A model generated the notes under the pieces. It saw only the letters and a program-made list of their open reading frames with translations. It was not told where the DNA came from and ran no database searches. 64,000 bases of DNA, from NCBI RefSeq assembly GCF_001636695.1, contig NZ_LGEL01000500.1:16548-80547 (forward strand). The letters run 5' to 3'. Origin of the DNA: Pedobacter panaciterrae (GTDB taxonomy: Bacteria; Bacteroidota; Bacteroidia; Sphingobacteriales; Sphingobacteriaceae). A program made the translations under genes and the position numbers. Below are positions 19,801 to 25,923 of this stretch, in pieces (the stretch's first letter is position 1; every line of letters starts with the position of its first letter).

Positions 19801-19951
19801 CTGATAAGAGAGAATTAATTGATGGCTGTATTTGAGCGGGAGAAATTAATGGCACGAGAATAAATGCCAATAGGCTGCTGCCTAGTAACAATGTGCTTTT
19901 AACAAAGGAGCGGGCACTAAATAAAGGCCTCTCCTTTTTAAAATTTTGCAT
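16850..19951 (-). CDS. SusC/RagA-family TonB-dependent outer-membrane transporter
   Basis: The protein has 1033 residues, the normal size for the family. A long basic N-terminus and hydrophobic segment end near ISPAQ. A carboxypeptidase-regulatory-like domain follows (GKVVDLKTNATVPGATVQI), then the plug (LNEVQVVGYTQTKKSSQISA and GARGANGVILITTKRG), then a barrel ending SLNLGINVTF. No STN domain is present. It is the first structural gene of the minus-strand operon and lies 139 bases downstream of a Cys-rich leader ORF, which suggests the whole operon is controlled in its leader. Shared blocks such as ATRPFRPVSE and DGPAG..QAALHTPT show common descent with the SusC at 11485-14523. Confidence 0.95.
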   Translation of the reverse strand: MQNFKKERPLFSARSFVKSTLLLGSSLLAFILVPLISPAQIQPSINSLLSGKVVDLKTNATVPGATVQIKGTTHSVVTDIDGGFSFKTGQAFPYTLIIIYTGFKKKEIVVEKSPIVIGLEEELNELNEVQVVGYTQTKKSSQISAITTVNAEDLSKASYTSVIEKLQGQVPGLLVSSNSGVPGTSVLVRLRGAISITAGNDPLYVIDGVFINNENLQGLSRGLGGQTPNPLSDLNPEDIETVSVLKDANATAVYGARGANGVILITTKRGSKNSKSKFSFSADYGLGKAYNLWELVTGPEHADLVNLVHKNDGLSYATRPFRPVSEVIAGYPAYGNPEDQQTYDRLSDVFRVAQSQRYNLSLSGGDTKTNFYIGGEYQDQQSTLKLQDFKRYSFRLNLDHTINKRFKVGTSNSISSVPRRLVRVGDGPAGLFQAALHTPTFYPFYNADGSFTKPTVFDNHIAILENSDTHSNSLRSINNLYGTYSILPNLTFKSSLSNDYNLYKENAYYNTNLVYGQPAGEANDVITSRQSLIAEQLINFSLSKSKSDFAFFLGNSVQYTSQERQTLTGTGFPSNQFKRITSAAVQTASSSGSDYGLISFFTGANYSFDSRYIIDVNARYDASSRFGSNNRWGFFPSVGLGWNISQESFFPKTDVINNLKLKTSYGYTGNQDVGDFAARGLWGGGRNYLDQPGIAPSQLGNPDLKWETTSQFNVGLSGGLFSNALSFEFDYYRKYTTDLLMDVPVAAKTGFSTVYQNVGEISNTGVELLISSKNIRSKDFSWTTTFTISHNKNIVEKINNPITGSYGMYRTEQGFPLYSVWVYNYLGVNPETGNAIFEDVTGDGKITADDRKIVGNAWPNFEGAFKNTFTYKGFDLNLNFVYKSGNRLFNYTALFLEAGGTRGVTRSIQKSALNYWKNPGDVNVLPRPTSVQNPDGSRNYEGNTSRFFEDASFIRLRDVTVGYNLPKSISSKLKISNARLYITGSNLFTITKYTGPDPETNSAADSSNGLVQGLDFNGVPQTKSLNLGINVTF

Positions 19952-20036
19952 AACTTTAAAAAGTTTTAATTAATAAATCGTTGATTGAAACTACAGGCAT
20001 TTCAGTAGGTGATTGGCGTTGCATACTGATAGCCGG

Positions 20037-20067
20037 AATAAAGGCAGGATTTTATCCTGTCTTTATT
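20037..20067 (+). terminator. Terminator-like hairpin between the Cys leader ORF and susC
   Basis: AATAAAGGCAGGAT at 20037-20050 pairs with 20054-20067 over a three-base loop, giving 14 positions with one G-T wobble on the plus strand. On the plus strand a run of seven T follows (20066-20072), the form of an intrinsic terminator, although no annotated plus-strand gene precedes it. Read on the minus strand it lies in the leader of the susC operon as a 13-of-14-pair hairpin whose 3' arm ends TTTATT. It could serve as the terminating hairpin of an attenuator, as the end of an antisense RNA, or as both. Confidence 0.6.
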
Positions 20068-20077
20068 TTTTTATGGG

Positions 20078-20109
20078 AATAACGAAAATGTTATTGCTCG
20101 AAACAGCAA
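20078..20109 (-). promoter_or_regulatory. Overlapping small hairpins at the end of the Cys leader ORF (candidate attenuator)
   Basis: On the minus strand, TTGCT-gtttcg-AGCAA (20094-20109) covers two of the Cys codons and the last codons of the leader ORF. AATAAC-attttc-GTTATT (20078-20095) overlaps it by two bases around the stop codon. A third, larger hairpin follows at 20037-20067. Alternative stems placed so that a ribosome stalled on Cys codons would disturb the first one are what a leader-peptide attenuator needs. The stems are short, and the mechanism is inferred. Confidence 0.4.
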
Positions 20110-20186
20110 CAACAGTAAGCTGAGAATTTCAACTTCAGGCAGATAATTGTGGTGTTTTCTTTTTTGTGGAGTAGTTGTTTTTCCAT
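20091..20186 (-). CDS. 31-residue Cys-rich leader peptide of the susC operon
   Basis: An ATG at 20184-20186 opens a 31-codon frame ending in TAA at 20091-20093. The peptide begins MEKQLLHKKENTT and ends FSAYCCCCFEQ. Codons 25-28 are TGT TGT TGC TGT, and a fifth Cys lies near residue 16. A promoter (TTTG-N19-TACATTTG) ends 35 bases upstream of the ATG, and susC starts 139 bases downstream of the stop. A run of four Cys codons just before the stop, followed by nested hairpins, is the signature expected of a translated cysteine-sensing leader. The peptide itself need have no function. No homologue could be checked. Confidence 0.6.
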   Translation of the reverse strand: MEKQLLHKKENTTIICLKLKFSAYCCCCFEQ

Positions 20187-20221
20187 GTGTTTATTTAGTC
20201 ATCTTAATTGATTCTTTGACG

Positions 20222-20252
20222 CAAATGTAAGGTCAATTTTCGCAAAAACAAA
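20222..20252 (-). promoter_or_regulatory. Bacteroidetes-type promoter of the susC / DoxX operon
   Basis: On the minus strand, TTTG (20249-20252) and TACATTTG (20222-20229) are separated by 19 bases, matching the Bacteroidetes -33 TTTG and -7 TAnnTTTG consensus and spacing. Transcription would begin near 20217 and give a leader of about 30 bases before the Cys-rich ORF. Together with the opposing promoter at 20358-20396 it makes 19952-20424 a divergent control region. Confidence 0.65.
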
Positions 20253-20357
20253 TTAATTCTATCGATTTACTAGATTATTGTTACAATTGCCTGATTTCCG
20301 CTTTAATTTATAATTAGAATGCGATTAAATACTTTTGATTTATCAATGACAAAATAA

Positions 20358-20396
20358 AAATAAATACTACTAATTTAGTATACTTTATTATATTTG
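20358..20396 (+). promoter_or_regulatory. Promoter and dyad operator of the sulfite dehydrogenase/Moco operon
   Basis: TATATTTG at 20389-20396 fits the -7 consensus TAnnTTTG. The -33 position has no TTTG. Instead the 13-base palindrome TACTAATTTAGTA (20368-20380) ends 8 bases before the -7 element, and AGTATACT overlaps its right side. Bases 20358-20389 are identical over 32 positions to 27194-27225, in the same orientation. Replacement of the -33 box by a conserved dyad suggests control by a dedicated regulator. The first ATG is 29 bases downstream of the -7 element. Confidence 0.7.
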
Positions 20397-20424
20397 GCCG
20401 CCATACAGTCAACTTAAATTAGAA

Positions 20425-21015
20425 ATGAAAATAAAAATTGTTGTTGGGACAGTCCTTCTTGGGCTGATTTTATTTCACCATGTTATAGCTCAGCAGCCCC
20501 CTGCTTTAACCAGTAAAAACGAAGTAGGTCATCCTTCAAGATTTGGTTTTGGCCGCCTTGCTACAACAACAGAAATCGCCTTATGGGATATTGATGTGCG
20601 TCCTGATGGAAAGGGGCTACCAGCAGGCCAGGGCAATGCATTAAAAGGGAAAGCAATATATACTATAAAATGCATGGCTTGCCACGGTAATAACGATACA
20701 GATCTTTCAAAAATCAAACCTCCTGCTCCCCTTCTGGTTAGCGATACCCTAGCAAAAAGCAGGCCTAAGGCCATTGGAAATTATTGGCCATATGCGACCA
20801 CACTGTTTGATTACATCCGCCGGTCAATGCCTTACAACCAACCTGGATCCTTAACAGATAATGAGGTATACAGCCTTACCGCCTATCTGCTATATGCCAA
20901 CAAGATTCTCAAACAAGATCAGGTACTAAATGCAAATACTTTGCCGGCGATTGTTATGCCAGCAAAAAAACTATTTATTATGGATGACCGTAAAGGAGGA
21001 CCTGAAATAAAGTAA
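20425..21015 (+). CDS. Monohaem c-type cytochrome, SoxD/SorB-like electron acceptor
   Basis: The protein has 196 residues with a signal peptide ending HVIAQ (about residue 23). CMACHG near residue 90 is the single haem-binding CxxCH, and Met of RRSMPYNQPGSL is the probable axial ligand. The segment LWDIDVRPDGKGLP before the haem site and NEVYSLTAYLLYANKI at the end are typical of the cytochrome partner of sulfite or sulfane dehydrogenases. It stops 6 bases before the molybdoenzyme gene. It should take electrons from sulfite oxidation in the periplasm and pass them towards the respiratory chain. Confidence 0.87.
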   Translation: MKIKIVVGTVLLGLILFHHVIAQQPPALTSKNEVGHPSRFGFGRLATTTEIALWDIDVRPDGKGLPAGQGNALKGKAIYTIKCMACHGNNDTDLSKIKPPAPLLVSDTLAKSRPKAIGNYWPYATTLFDYIRRSMPYNQPGSLTDNEVYSLTAYLLYANKILKQDQVLNANTLPAIVMPAKKLFIMDDRKGGPEIK

Positions 21016-21021
21016 TTGACA

Positions 21022-22266
21022 ATGAAAGAACAAAAAAAAAACAAACCAGTCTCAAAATCCAATAAAATAAGCCGCCGGGCTTTACTCGGTGGTGTAGTTG
21101 CTGCCGCTGTTTTACCAGTCAATTCGATATTTGCAAAACATATACAAACTGCAGCTCCTGTTGCGCCCGAACCACTGGAAGATCCTACGAAAGTAATAGG
21201 CCCAGGCCCTAGTGCACAAGGCAAGCGCTCGGCGTTTGAACATCCAGTACGTAAGTTCTCAGAAACCTCTTCGCGTAGCCCTTTGCAGGATTTCCACAGT
21301 ACCATTACTCCTGCTGATCTTCATTACGAAAGACATCATGCGGGTATTCCTGCCATTGATCCTCAAAAATATGAATTGCTTATCCATGGAATGGTTGAGC
21401 GCCCGATGAAATTTACGCTGGCTGAACTGAAACGTTTCCCAGCGGTGAGCCGAATCTGTTTCCTGGAATGCGCAGGTAATTTTCGTGGCGGCAAGGAAGA
21501 CTTAACACCACAGGATATTTTGGGCCTTACCAGCCAGAGCGAATGGACTGGCGTCATGCTGTCAACCCTTTTCCGCGAAGTAGGTGTAGATCCAAAAGCC
21601 TCATGGTTCCTTGCAGAAGGCTCAGATGCTGCAGTTATGACCCGTACTGTTCCAGTAAAAAAAGCCTGGGATGATGCGATGGTTGTCTACGCACAAAACG
21701 GAGAAGCCATCAGACCTGAACAAGGTTATCCTGTACGATTGCTGTTGCCGGGATGGGAAGGGAACATGAATATTAAATGGCTAAGAAGAATAGAGATATC
21801 AGATGAGCCCTATATGACCAGAGAGGAAACTTCCAAGTATACTTATCCGGTAAAGGACCGGATACGGATGTTCAGCTTTGAAATGGATGCAAGATCAATT
21901 ATTACCTTTCCTTCTTATCCACAAAAGATAATGCCAGGCTGGGTTGAAATCAGGGGGATTGCCTGGAGTGGCAGAGGAAAGATTGTAAAAGTTGAAGTGA
22001 GTACTGATGCAGGGGAAACCTGGCAGGATTCCGGTTTACAGGAGCCCGTATTGAGCAAAGCGCATACTTATTTCAGGCATCTCTGGCAATGGGATGGTAG
22101 TCCCACAGAAATACTAAGCCGCGCTGTTGATGAAACGGGATATATACAACCAACACTTAAACAACTGGCTGAAGCACGTGGCACAGCAATGGGAGGTTAT
22201 CACATGAACCCAATTACATCCTGGCAAATCAAAGCAGACGGCAGCACTTGGTTTAAGCCCGAATAA
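21022..22266 (+). CDS. SoxC-like molybdenum sulfite dehydrogenase
   Basis: The start is the ATG at 21022; an upstream in-frame TTG would only add two residues. The protein has 414 residues. A twin-arginine signal (KISRRALLGGVVAAAVLP) implies folded export with the cofactor in place. The oxidoreductase molybdopterin domain has the single Mo-binding Cys at 150 in FLECAGNFRGG and basic active-site residues in WLRRIE. A C-terminal Ig-like dimerisation domain contains IRGIAWSGRGKIVKVEVSTD. This is the sulfite oxidase family, closest by architecture to SoxC. It oxidises sulfite (or a sulfane) to sulfate, passing electrons to the upstream cytochrome. Its cofactor is made by the genes that follow. 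Confidence 0.9.
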   Translation: MKEQKKNKPVSKSNKISRRALLGGVVAAAVLPVNSIFAKHIQTAAPVAPEPLEDPTKVIGPGPSAQGKRSAFEHPVRKFSETSSRSPLQDFHSTITPADLHYERHHAGIPAIDPQKYELLIHGMVERPMKFTLAELKRFPAVSRICFLECAGNFRGGKEDLTPQDILGLTSQSEWTGVMLSTLFREVGVDPKASWFLAEGSDAAVMTRTVPVKKAWDDAMVVYAQNGEAIRPEQGYPVRLLLPGWEGNMNIKWLRRIEISDEPYMTREETSKYTYPVKDRIRMFSFEMDARSIITFPSYPQKIMPGWVEIRGIAWSGRGKIVKVEVSTDAGETWQDSGLQEPVLSKAHTYFRHLWQWDGSPTEILSRAVDETGYIQPTLKQLAEARGTAMGGYHMNPITSWQIKADGSTWFKPE

Positions 22267-22294
22267 CATTTCTTTTATTAAACCAGCAAAGCAA

Positions 22295-23275
22295 ATGATT
22301 AAGGATTCTTTTGGAAGGGTACATGATTACCTCCGGATATCGCTAACTGATAACTGCAATTTTCGTTGCTTTTACTGTATGCCTGAAGAGGAATATGAGT
22401 TTAGTCCGCCGGCAAAATTAATGCAGGCTAAGGAGATCATCCACCTTGCCCGCATATTTGTAGAACAGGGAGTTCGAAAGATCAGACTTACCGGAGGAGA
22501 ACCAATGGTCCGTAAGGATGCCGCCGAGATTATCTCGGCACTTGGCTCACTGCCGGTAGAGCTGGTGATCAGTACTAATGGAACCAGGATTCCTGAAATG
22601 TTGCCTGTACTAAAACGGGCTAATGTAAAAACCATTAATATTAGTCTGGATACCCTAAAACCGGAAAAATTTATGCTCATCACGCGTAGGGATGTTTTTC
22701 ATCAGATAAGAAATAACATTGAGCTGCTTCTGGCAAACAATATTTCTGTAAAGATCAACATGGTACTTATGAAAGATCTTAATGACAATGAAATTCTTGA
22801 TTTTATTGCCTGGACCAAACACACTCCTATCCAGGTAAGATTTATAGAATTTATGCCATTTAAAGGCAACCACTGGACAAGCAACAAGGTCTTTTCACTG
22901 GAAGAGATTCTTTCCGTGATTGAAAAAGAATACACCGTATTGACAGCTAATGAGGGCCCACATGATACTGGAAAAAGTTTCCGGGTACCGGGACACAAAG
23001 GCTCTTTTGCTGTGATCAGTACCATGACCGCTCCCTTCTGCAATACCTGTAACAGGATGCGACTAACTGCCGACGGTAAACTAAAGAACTGTTTATTTTC
23101 AAATGAAGAGACCGATCTGTTATCTGCACTAAGAAACAATGAAGATATAGTACCACTGATCAGGGCATCCATTTGGAGCAAGAAAAAGGAACTCGGCGGA
23201 CAGTTCACGACCAGTTTTGAGCAGCTTGATGCAGAAGCTATCAACAATAGGAGTATGATCAGTATTGGAGGATAA
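22295..23275 (+). CDS. moaA: GTP 3',8-cyclase MoaA (radical SAM)
   Basis: The protein has 326 residues. N-terminal TDNCNFRCFYCMPEEE supplies the CxxxCxxC radical-SAM cluster, followed by IRLTGGEP. The C-terminal cluster Cys residues occur in CNTCNRMRLTADGKLKNC. The protein ends in Gly-Gly, as active MoaA does. It makes 3',8-cyclo-GTP, the first step of molybdenum cofactor synthesis, in the cytoplasm. It lies 28 bases after the sulfite dehydrogenase gene and in the same operon, so cofactor synthesis is coupled to the enzyme that needs it. Confidence 0.96.
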   Translation: MIKDSFGRVHDYLRISLTDNCNFRCFYCMPEEEYEFSPPAKLMQAKEIIHLARIFVEQGVRKIRLTGGEPMVRKDAAEIISALGSLPVELVISTNGTRIPEMLPVLKRANVKTINISLDTLKPEKFMLITRRDVFHQIRNNIELLLANNISVKINMVLMKDLNDNEILDFIAWTKHTPIQVRFIEFMPFKGNHWTSNKVFSLEEILSVIEKEYTVLTANEGPHDTGKSFRVPGHKGSFAVISTMTAPFCNTCNRMRLTADGKLKNCLFSNEETDLLSALRNNEDIVPLIRASIWSKKKELGGQFTTSFEQLDAEAINNRSMISIGG

Positions 23276-23279
23276 AAAA

Positions 23280-24458
23280 ATGATAACAGTTGAGGAAGCG
23301 AAAGCATTGATTATAAAGCATACCAGTCCATTGGAACCACAAACAGTAGGTCTGGCGAATGCAGCAGGATATATACTGGCCCAGGATATTTATGCCAGAT
23401 TCGATATCCCCGCATTCCCCCAGTCGTCTATGGATGGCTACGCATTAAGGTATCGGGATAAAGACGGGGAGTTGCTTGTTTGCGGAGAAATGGCAGCAGG
23501 AACACCCAGGGCCTTTCAGATCAAAACCGGAGAATGCGCAAGGATATTTACCGGTGCCCCTCTTCCTGAAGGTGCCGATACAGTAGTTATGCAGGAGAAA
23601 GTCATTTTAGAGGATGGAAAAATCACCTTACAGGACGGCGGCCTGCAACCAGGATCTAATGTAAGAGCCCGGGGAGCCGAAGTCAAGGCAGAAACGCTGG
23701 CAATAGAGAAAGGAAGCGATCTTAGTCCTGCTGCAATAGGTTTTCTTGCCGGTATTGGAATTGCCGAATTAAGTGTTTTACCAATGGCCCGGGTCACTAT
23801 TATCATTACCGGAGCAGAGCTCATTAAACCCGGAACAGAGTTGTTTTTTGGTCAGGTTTATGAATCTAACTCTTATTCACTTTCAGCAGCTTTAAAAGCA
23901 GAAGGACTGCATAACCTGGAAGTACTTTATGCCGATGATGACCTTAATGTTTTAACTCAGGTACTTGAAACTGCTTTAAGTACCAGCGACATGGTATTAC
24001 TAACTGGTGGGGTAAGTGTTGGAGATTATGATTTTGTGATTGAGGCAACTAAAAAATGCGGGGTAGAGCAAATATTTCATAAAGTCAAACAAAAACCAGG
24101 CAAGCCTCTCTATTTTGGCAGGAAAAAAAACACACTCGTTTTCGGACTTCCTGGAAACCCCTCTTCTGTTTTAAGCTGTTATTACAACTATGTCTTACCG
24201 GCTTTGAAACTTTTGTCAGGTAAGAAAACCAATGTAAAAGAGCTTAGCGCCAGACTTTCTGATTCCTATTCTAAGCCTAAGGGTTTAACTCATTTTCTTA
24301 AAGGAAGCTATAACGATGGTGTAGCCACGCCATTGAATGCCCAGGAATCCTTCCGTTTAAGTTCCTTTGCTCAGGCAAATTGCCTGATCTGTCTTGAACA
24401 GGAAAAGGAGAATTTTGAAGCAGGAAACTCAGTAACTATTTTTTTATTACCCGACTAA
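23280..24458 (+). CDS. moeA: Molybdopterin molybdotransferase MoeA
   Basis: I chose the ATG at 23280, because the five residues encoded upstream from a TTG at 23265 overlap the moaA end. A GGAGG lies 9 bases before the ATG. The protein has 392 residues, near family norm. Diagnostic segments are FPQSSMDGYAL, FTGAPLPEGADTVVMQE, TGGVSVGDYDFV and FGLPGNPSSVLSCYYNYVLP, with the C-terminal domain IV last. It inserts molybdate into adenylylated molybdopterin. It starts 4 bases after the moaA stop, which implies translational coupling. Confidence 0.95.
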   Translation: MITVEEAKALIIKHTSPLEPQTVGLANAAGYILAQDIYARFDIPAFPQSSMDGYALRYRDKDGELLVCGEMAAGTPRAFQIKTGECARIFTGAPLPEGADTVVMQEKVILEDGKITLQDGGLQPGSNVRARGAEVKAETLAIEKGSDLSPAAIGFLAGIGIAELSVLPMARVTIIITGAELIKPGTELFFGQVYESNSYSLSAALKAEGLHNLEVLYADDDLNVLTQVLETALSTSDMVLLTGGVSVGDYDFVIEATKKCGVEQIFHKVKQKPGKPLYFGRKKNTLVFGLPGNPSSVLSCYYNYVLPALKLLSGKKTNVKELSARLSDSYSKPKGLTHFLKGSYNDGVATPLNAQESFRLSSFAQANCLICLEQEKENFEAGNSVTIFLLPD

Positions 24459-24464
24459 ACCAAT

Positions 24465-25205
24465 ATGCAAGAGAATTTTATCCTTTTTTATGGTCTGCTG
24501 TTCCTGGTGGCCTTTTTATATGCTTCTGTGGGACATGGCGGTGCTAGCGGATACCTTGCTTTAATGGCCATATTTACAGTTTCTCCTGCTGTTATGAAGC
24601 CTACGGCTTTGTTACTTAATTTATTTGTTTCCTCTACTGCGTTTATTCAGTTCTACAGAGGCAGGTATTTTAAATGGAAAACTTTCTGGCCATTTGCGTT
24701 AAGTTCTGTTCCACTGTCCTTTATTGGTGGCATGATGGCTATCCAAAGTTCCGTTTACAAAAAGACACTTGGTATACTTTTACTGCTTCCTGTAATTCGC
24801 TTTCTATTTTTTAGCAATACAGACCCGAAAGATCTGAAAACTTCTAATCTGCCATTATCACTTACAATTGGTGGTATTATAGGATTACTATCTGGCATGA
24901 TCGGCATAGGTGGTGGCATTATCCTCTCTCCTATCTTGCTGCTGCTAAAATGGACTGATCAGAAACAAACCGCAGCGATCAGTGCTGCATTTATTTTTGT
25001 GAACTCAATAGCCGGACTTGGCGGTCAACTCATCAAAGGGATCGAATTCAATATCCACATGCTGAGTTATGTCGCTGTCGCATTTATCGGAGGAATTTGT
25101 GGCGCCTATTTAGGTGCTTTAAAATTCCCTCAAACGGTTTTAAAAAATGTACTGGCTGGTGTACTGGCCTTAGCTGCCTATAAATTAATATTTACTCATG
25201 TATAA
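24465..25205 (+). CDS. TauE/SafE-family sulfite/anion exporter
   Basis: The protein has 246 residues with about eight hydrophobic helices. The two half-repeats typical of TauE/SafE are visible: FLYASVGHGGASGYLALMAI in the first and GMIGIGGGIILSPILLLLKW in the second. Family members move sulfite, sulfoacetate or related anions out across the inner membrane. Placed inside an operon for a periplasmic sulfite dehydrogenase, the natural reading is export of cytoplasmic sulfite to the enzyme. The substrate is inferred from family and context. It sits between moeA and moaD with gaps of 6 and 9 bases. Confidence 0.88.
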   Translation: MQENFILFYGLLFLVAFLYASVGHGGASGYLALMAIFTVSPAVMKPTALLLNLFVSSTAFIQFYRGRYFKWKTFWPFALSSVPLSFIGGMMAIQSSVYKKTLGILLLLPVIRFLFFSNTDPKDLKTSNLPLSLTIGGIIGLLSGMIGIGGGIILSPILLLLKWTDQKQTAAISAAFIFVNSIAGLGGQLIKGIEFNIHMLSYVAVAFIGGICGAYLGALKFPQTVLKNVLAGVLALAAYKLIFTHV

Positions 25206-25214
25206 AATAACCAC

Positions 25215-25448
25215 ATGGAAATTAACATTATTACTTTTGGAAAAATCGCTGAGTTCATCAGTCCGCAAAGAATTTCTCTATCAGATCTTTCTGATACAGA
25301 TGCACTAAAAGCCTATCTGGAAAGAAAGTTTCCGCAGCTAAGCTCTATAAAATACCTTATTGCACTGGATAAACATGTGATACAGGTAAATTCAGTAATA
25401 AAAAATAATTCTACAGTAGCCATTATGCCTCCTTTTTCAGGTGGATAA
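25215..25448 (+). CDS. moaD: Molybdopterin synthase small subunit MoaD
   Basis: This 77-residue ubiquitin-like protein ends in PPFSGG. The Gly-Gly tail is thiocarboxylated and inserted in MoaE. The beta-grasp pattern is consistent (INIITFGKIAEFI near the start, VNSVIKNNSTVAIMPPFSGG at the end). It is normally activated by MoeB, for which there is no gene in this cluster. moaE follows 30 bases downstream. Confidence 0.92.
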   Translation: MEINIITFGKIAEFISPQRISLSDLSDTDALKAYLERKFPQLSSIKYLIALDKHVIQVNSVIKNNSTVAIMPPFSGG

Positions 25449-25478
25449 TCAACAAGCGCACATTTCATCAACAGTATT

Positions 25479-25922
25479 ATGAGTAAAAATAAAATCAAGA
25501 ATATCTTTGTCAATGGAAGTATCAACCCCTTGTTTATTGCAGAATCTATTGCAAAGCATAGTTCGAAAACCCAGATAGGTGGACACAGCATCTTTCTGGG
25601 GCAGGTACGGAAAGATGAACTCCAGGGAAACCATGTCTTTGCAATTGAGTACACCGCTTATGATGACCTTGCTTTGGAAAAAATGCACCTGATTAGGGAA
25701 GAAATTTTTGAGAAATACCCGCTAAGCTGCATGCATGTTTACCATAGCCTTGGCAGAGTCCACAGCGGAGAAATCTGTCTGTTTGTATTTACCTCGTCTG
25801 CACACCGTAAGCCTGCTATAGATGCATGCTCTGAGCTTGTTGAAAGATTGAAGGCAGAGCTGCCCATATGGGGCAAAGAAATATTTGAGAACGACACACA
25901 CCAGTGGAAAGAAAATAAGTGA
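25479..25922 (+). CDS. moaE: Molybdopterin synthase catalytic subunit MoaE
   Basis: The protein has 147 residues. The family motif HSIFLGQVRKDE lies near residues 30-42, EYTAYDDLALEKM corresponds to the MoaE helix, and the C-terminal ERLKAELPIWGKEIFEND contains the active-site Lys region. Together with MoaD it converts precursor Z (cPMP) to molybdopterin by transferring two sulfurs. It ends one base before the ATG of the moaCB fusion. Confidence 0.94.
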   Translation: MSKNKIKNIFVNGSINPLFIAESIAKHSSKTQIGGHSIFLGQVRKDELQGNHVFAIEYTAYDDLALEKMHLIREEIFEKYPLSCMHVYHSLGRVHSGEICLFVFTSSAHRKPAIDACSELVERLKAELPIWGKEIFENDTHQWKENK

Positions 25923-25923
25923 T

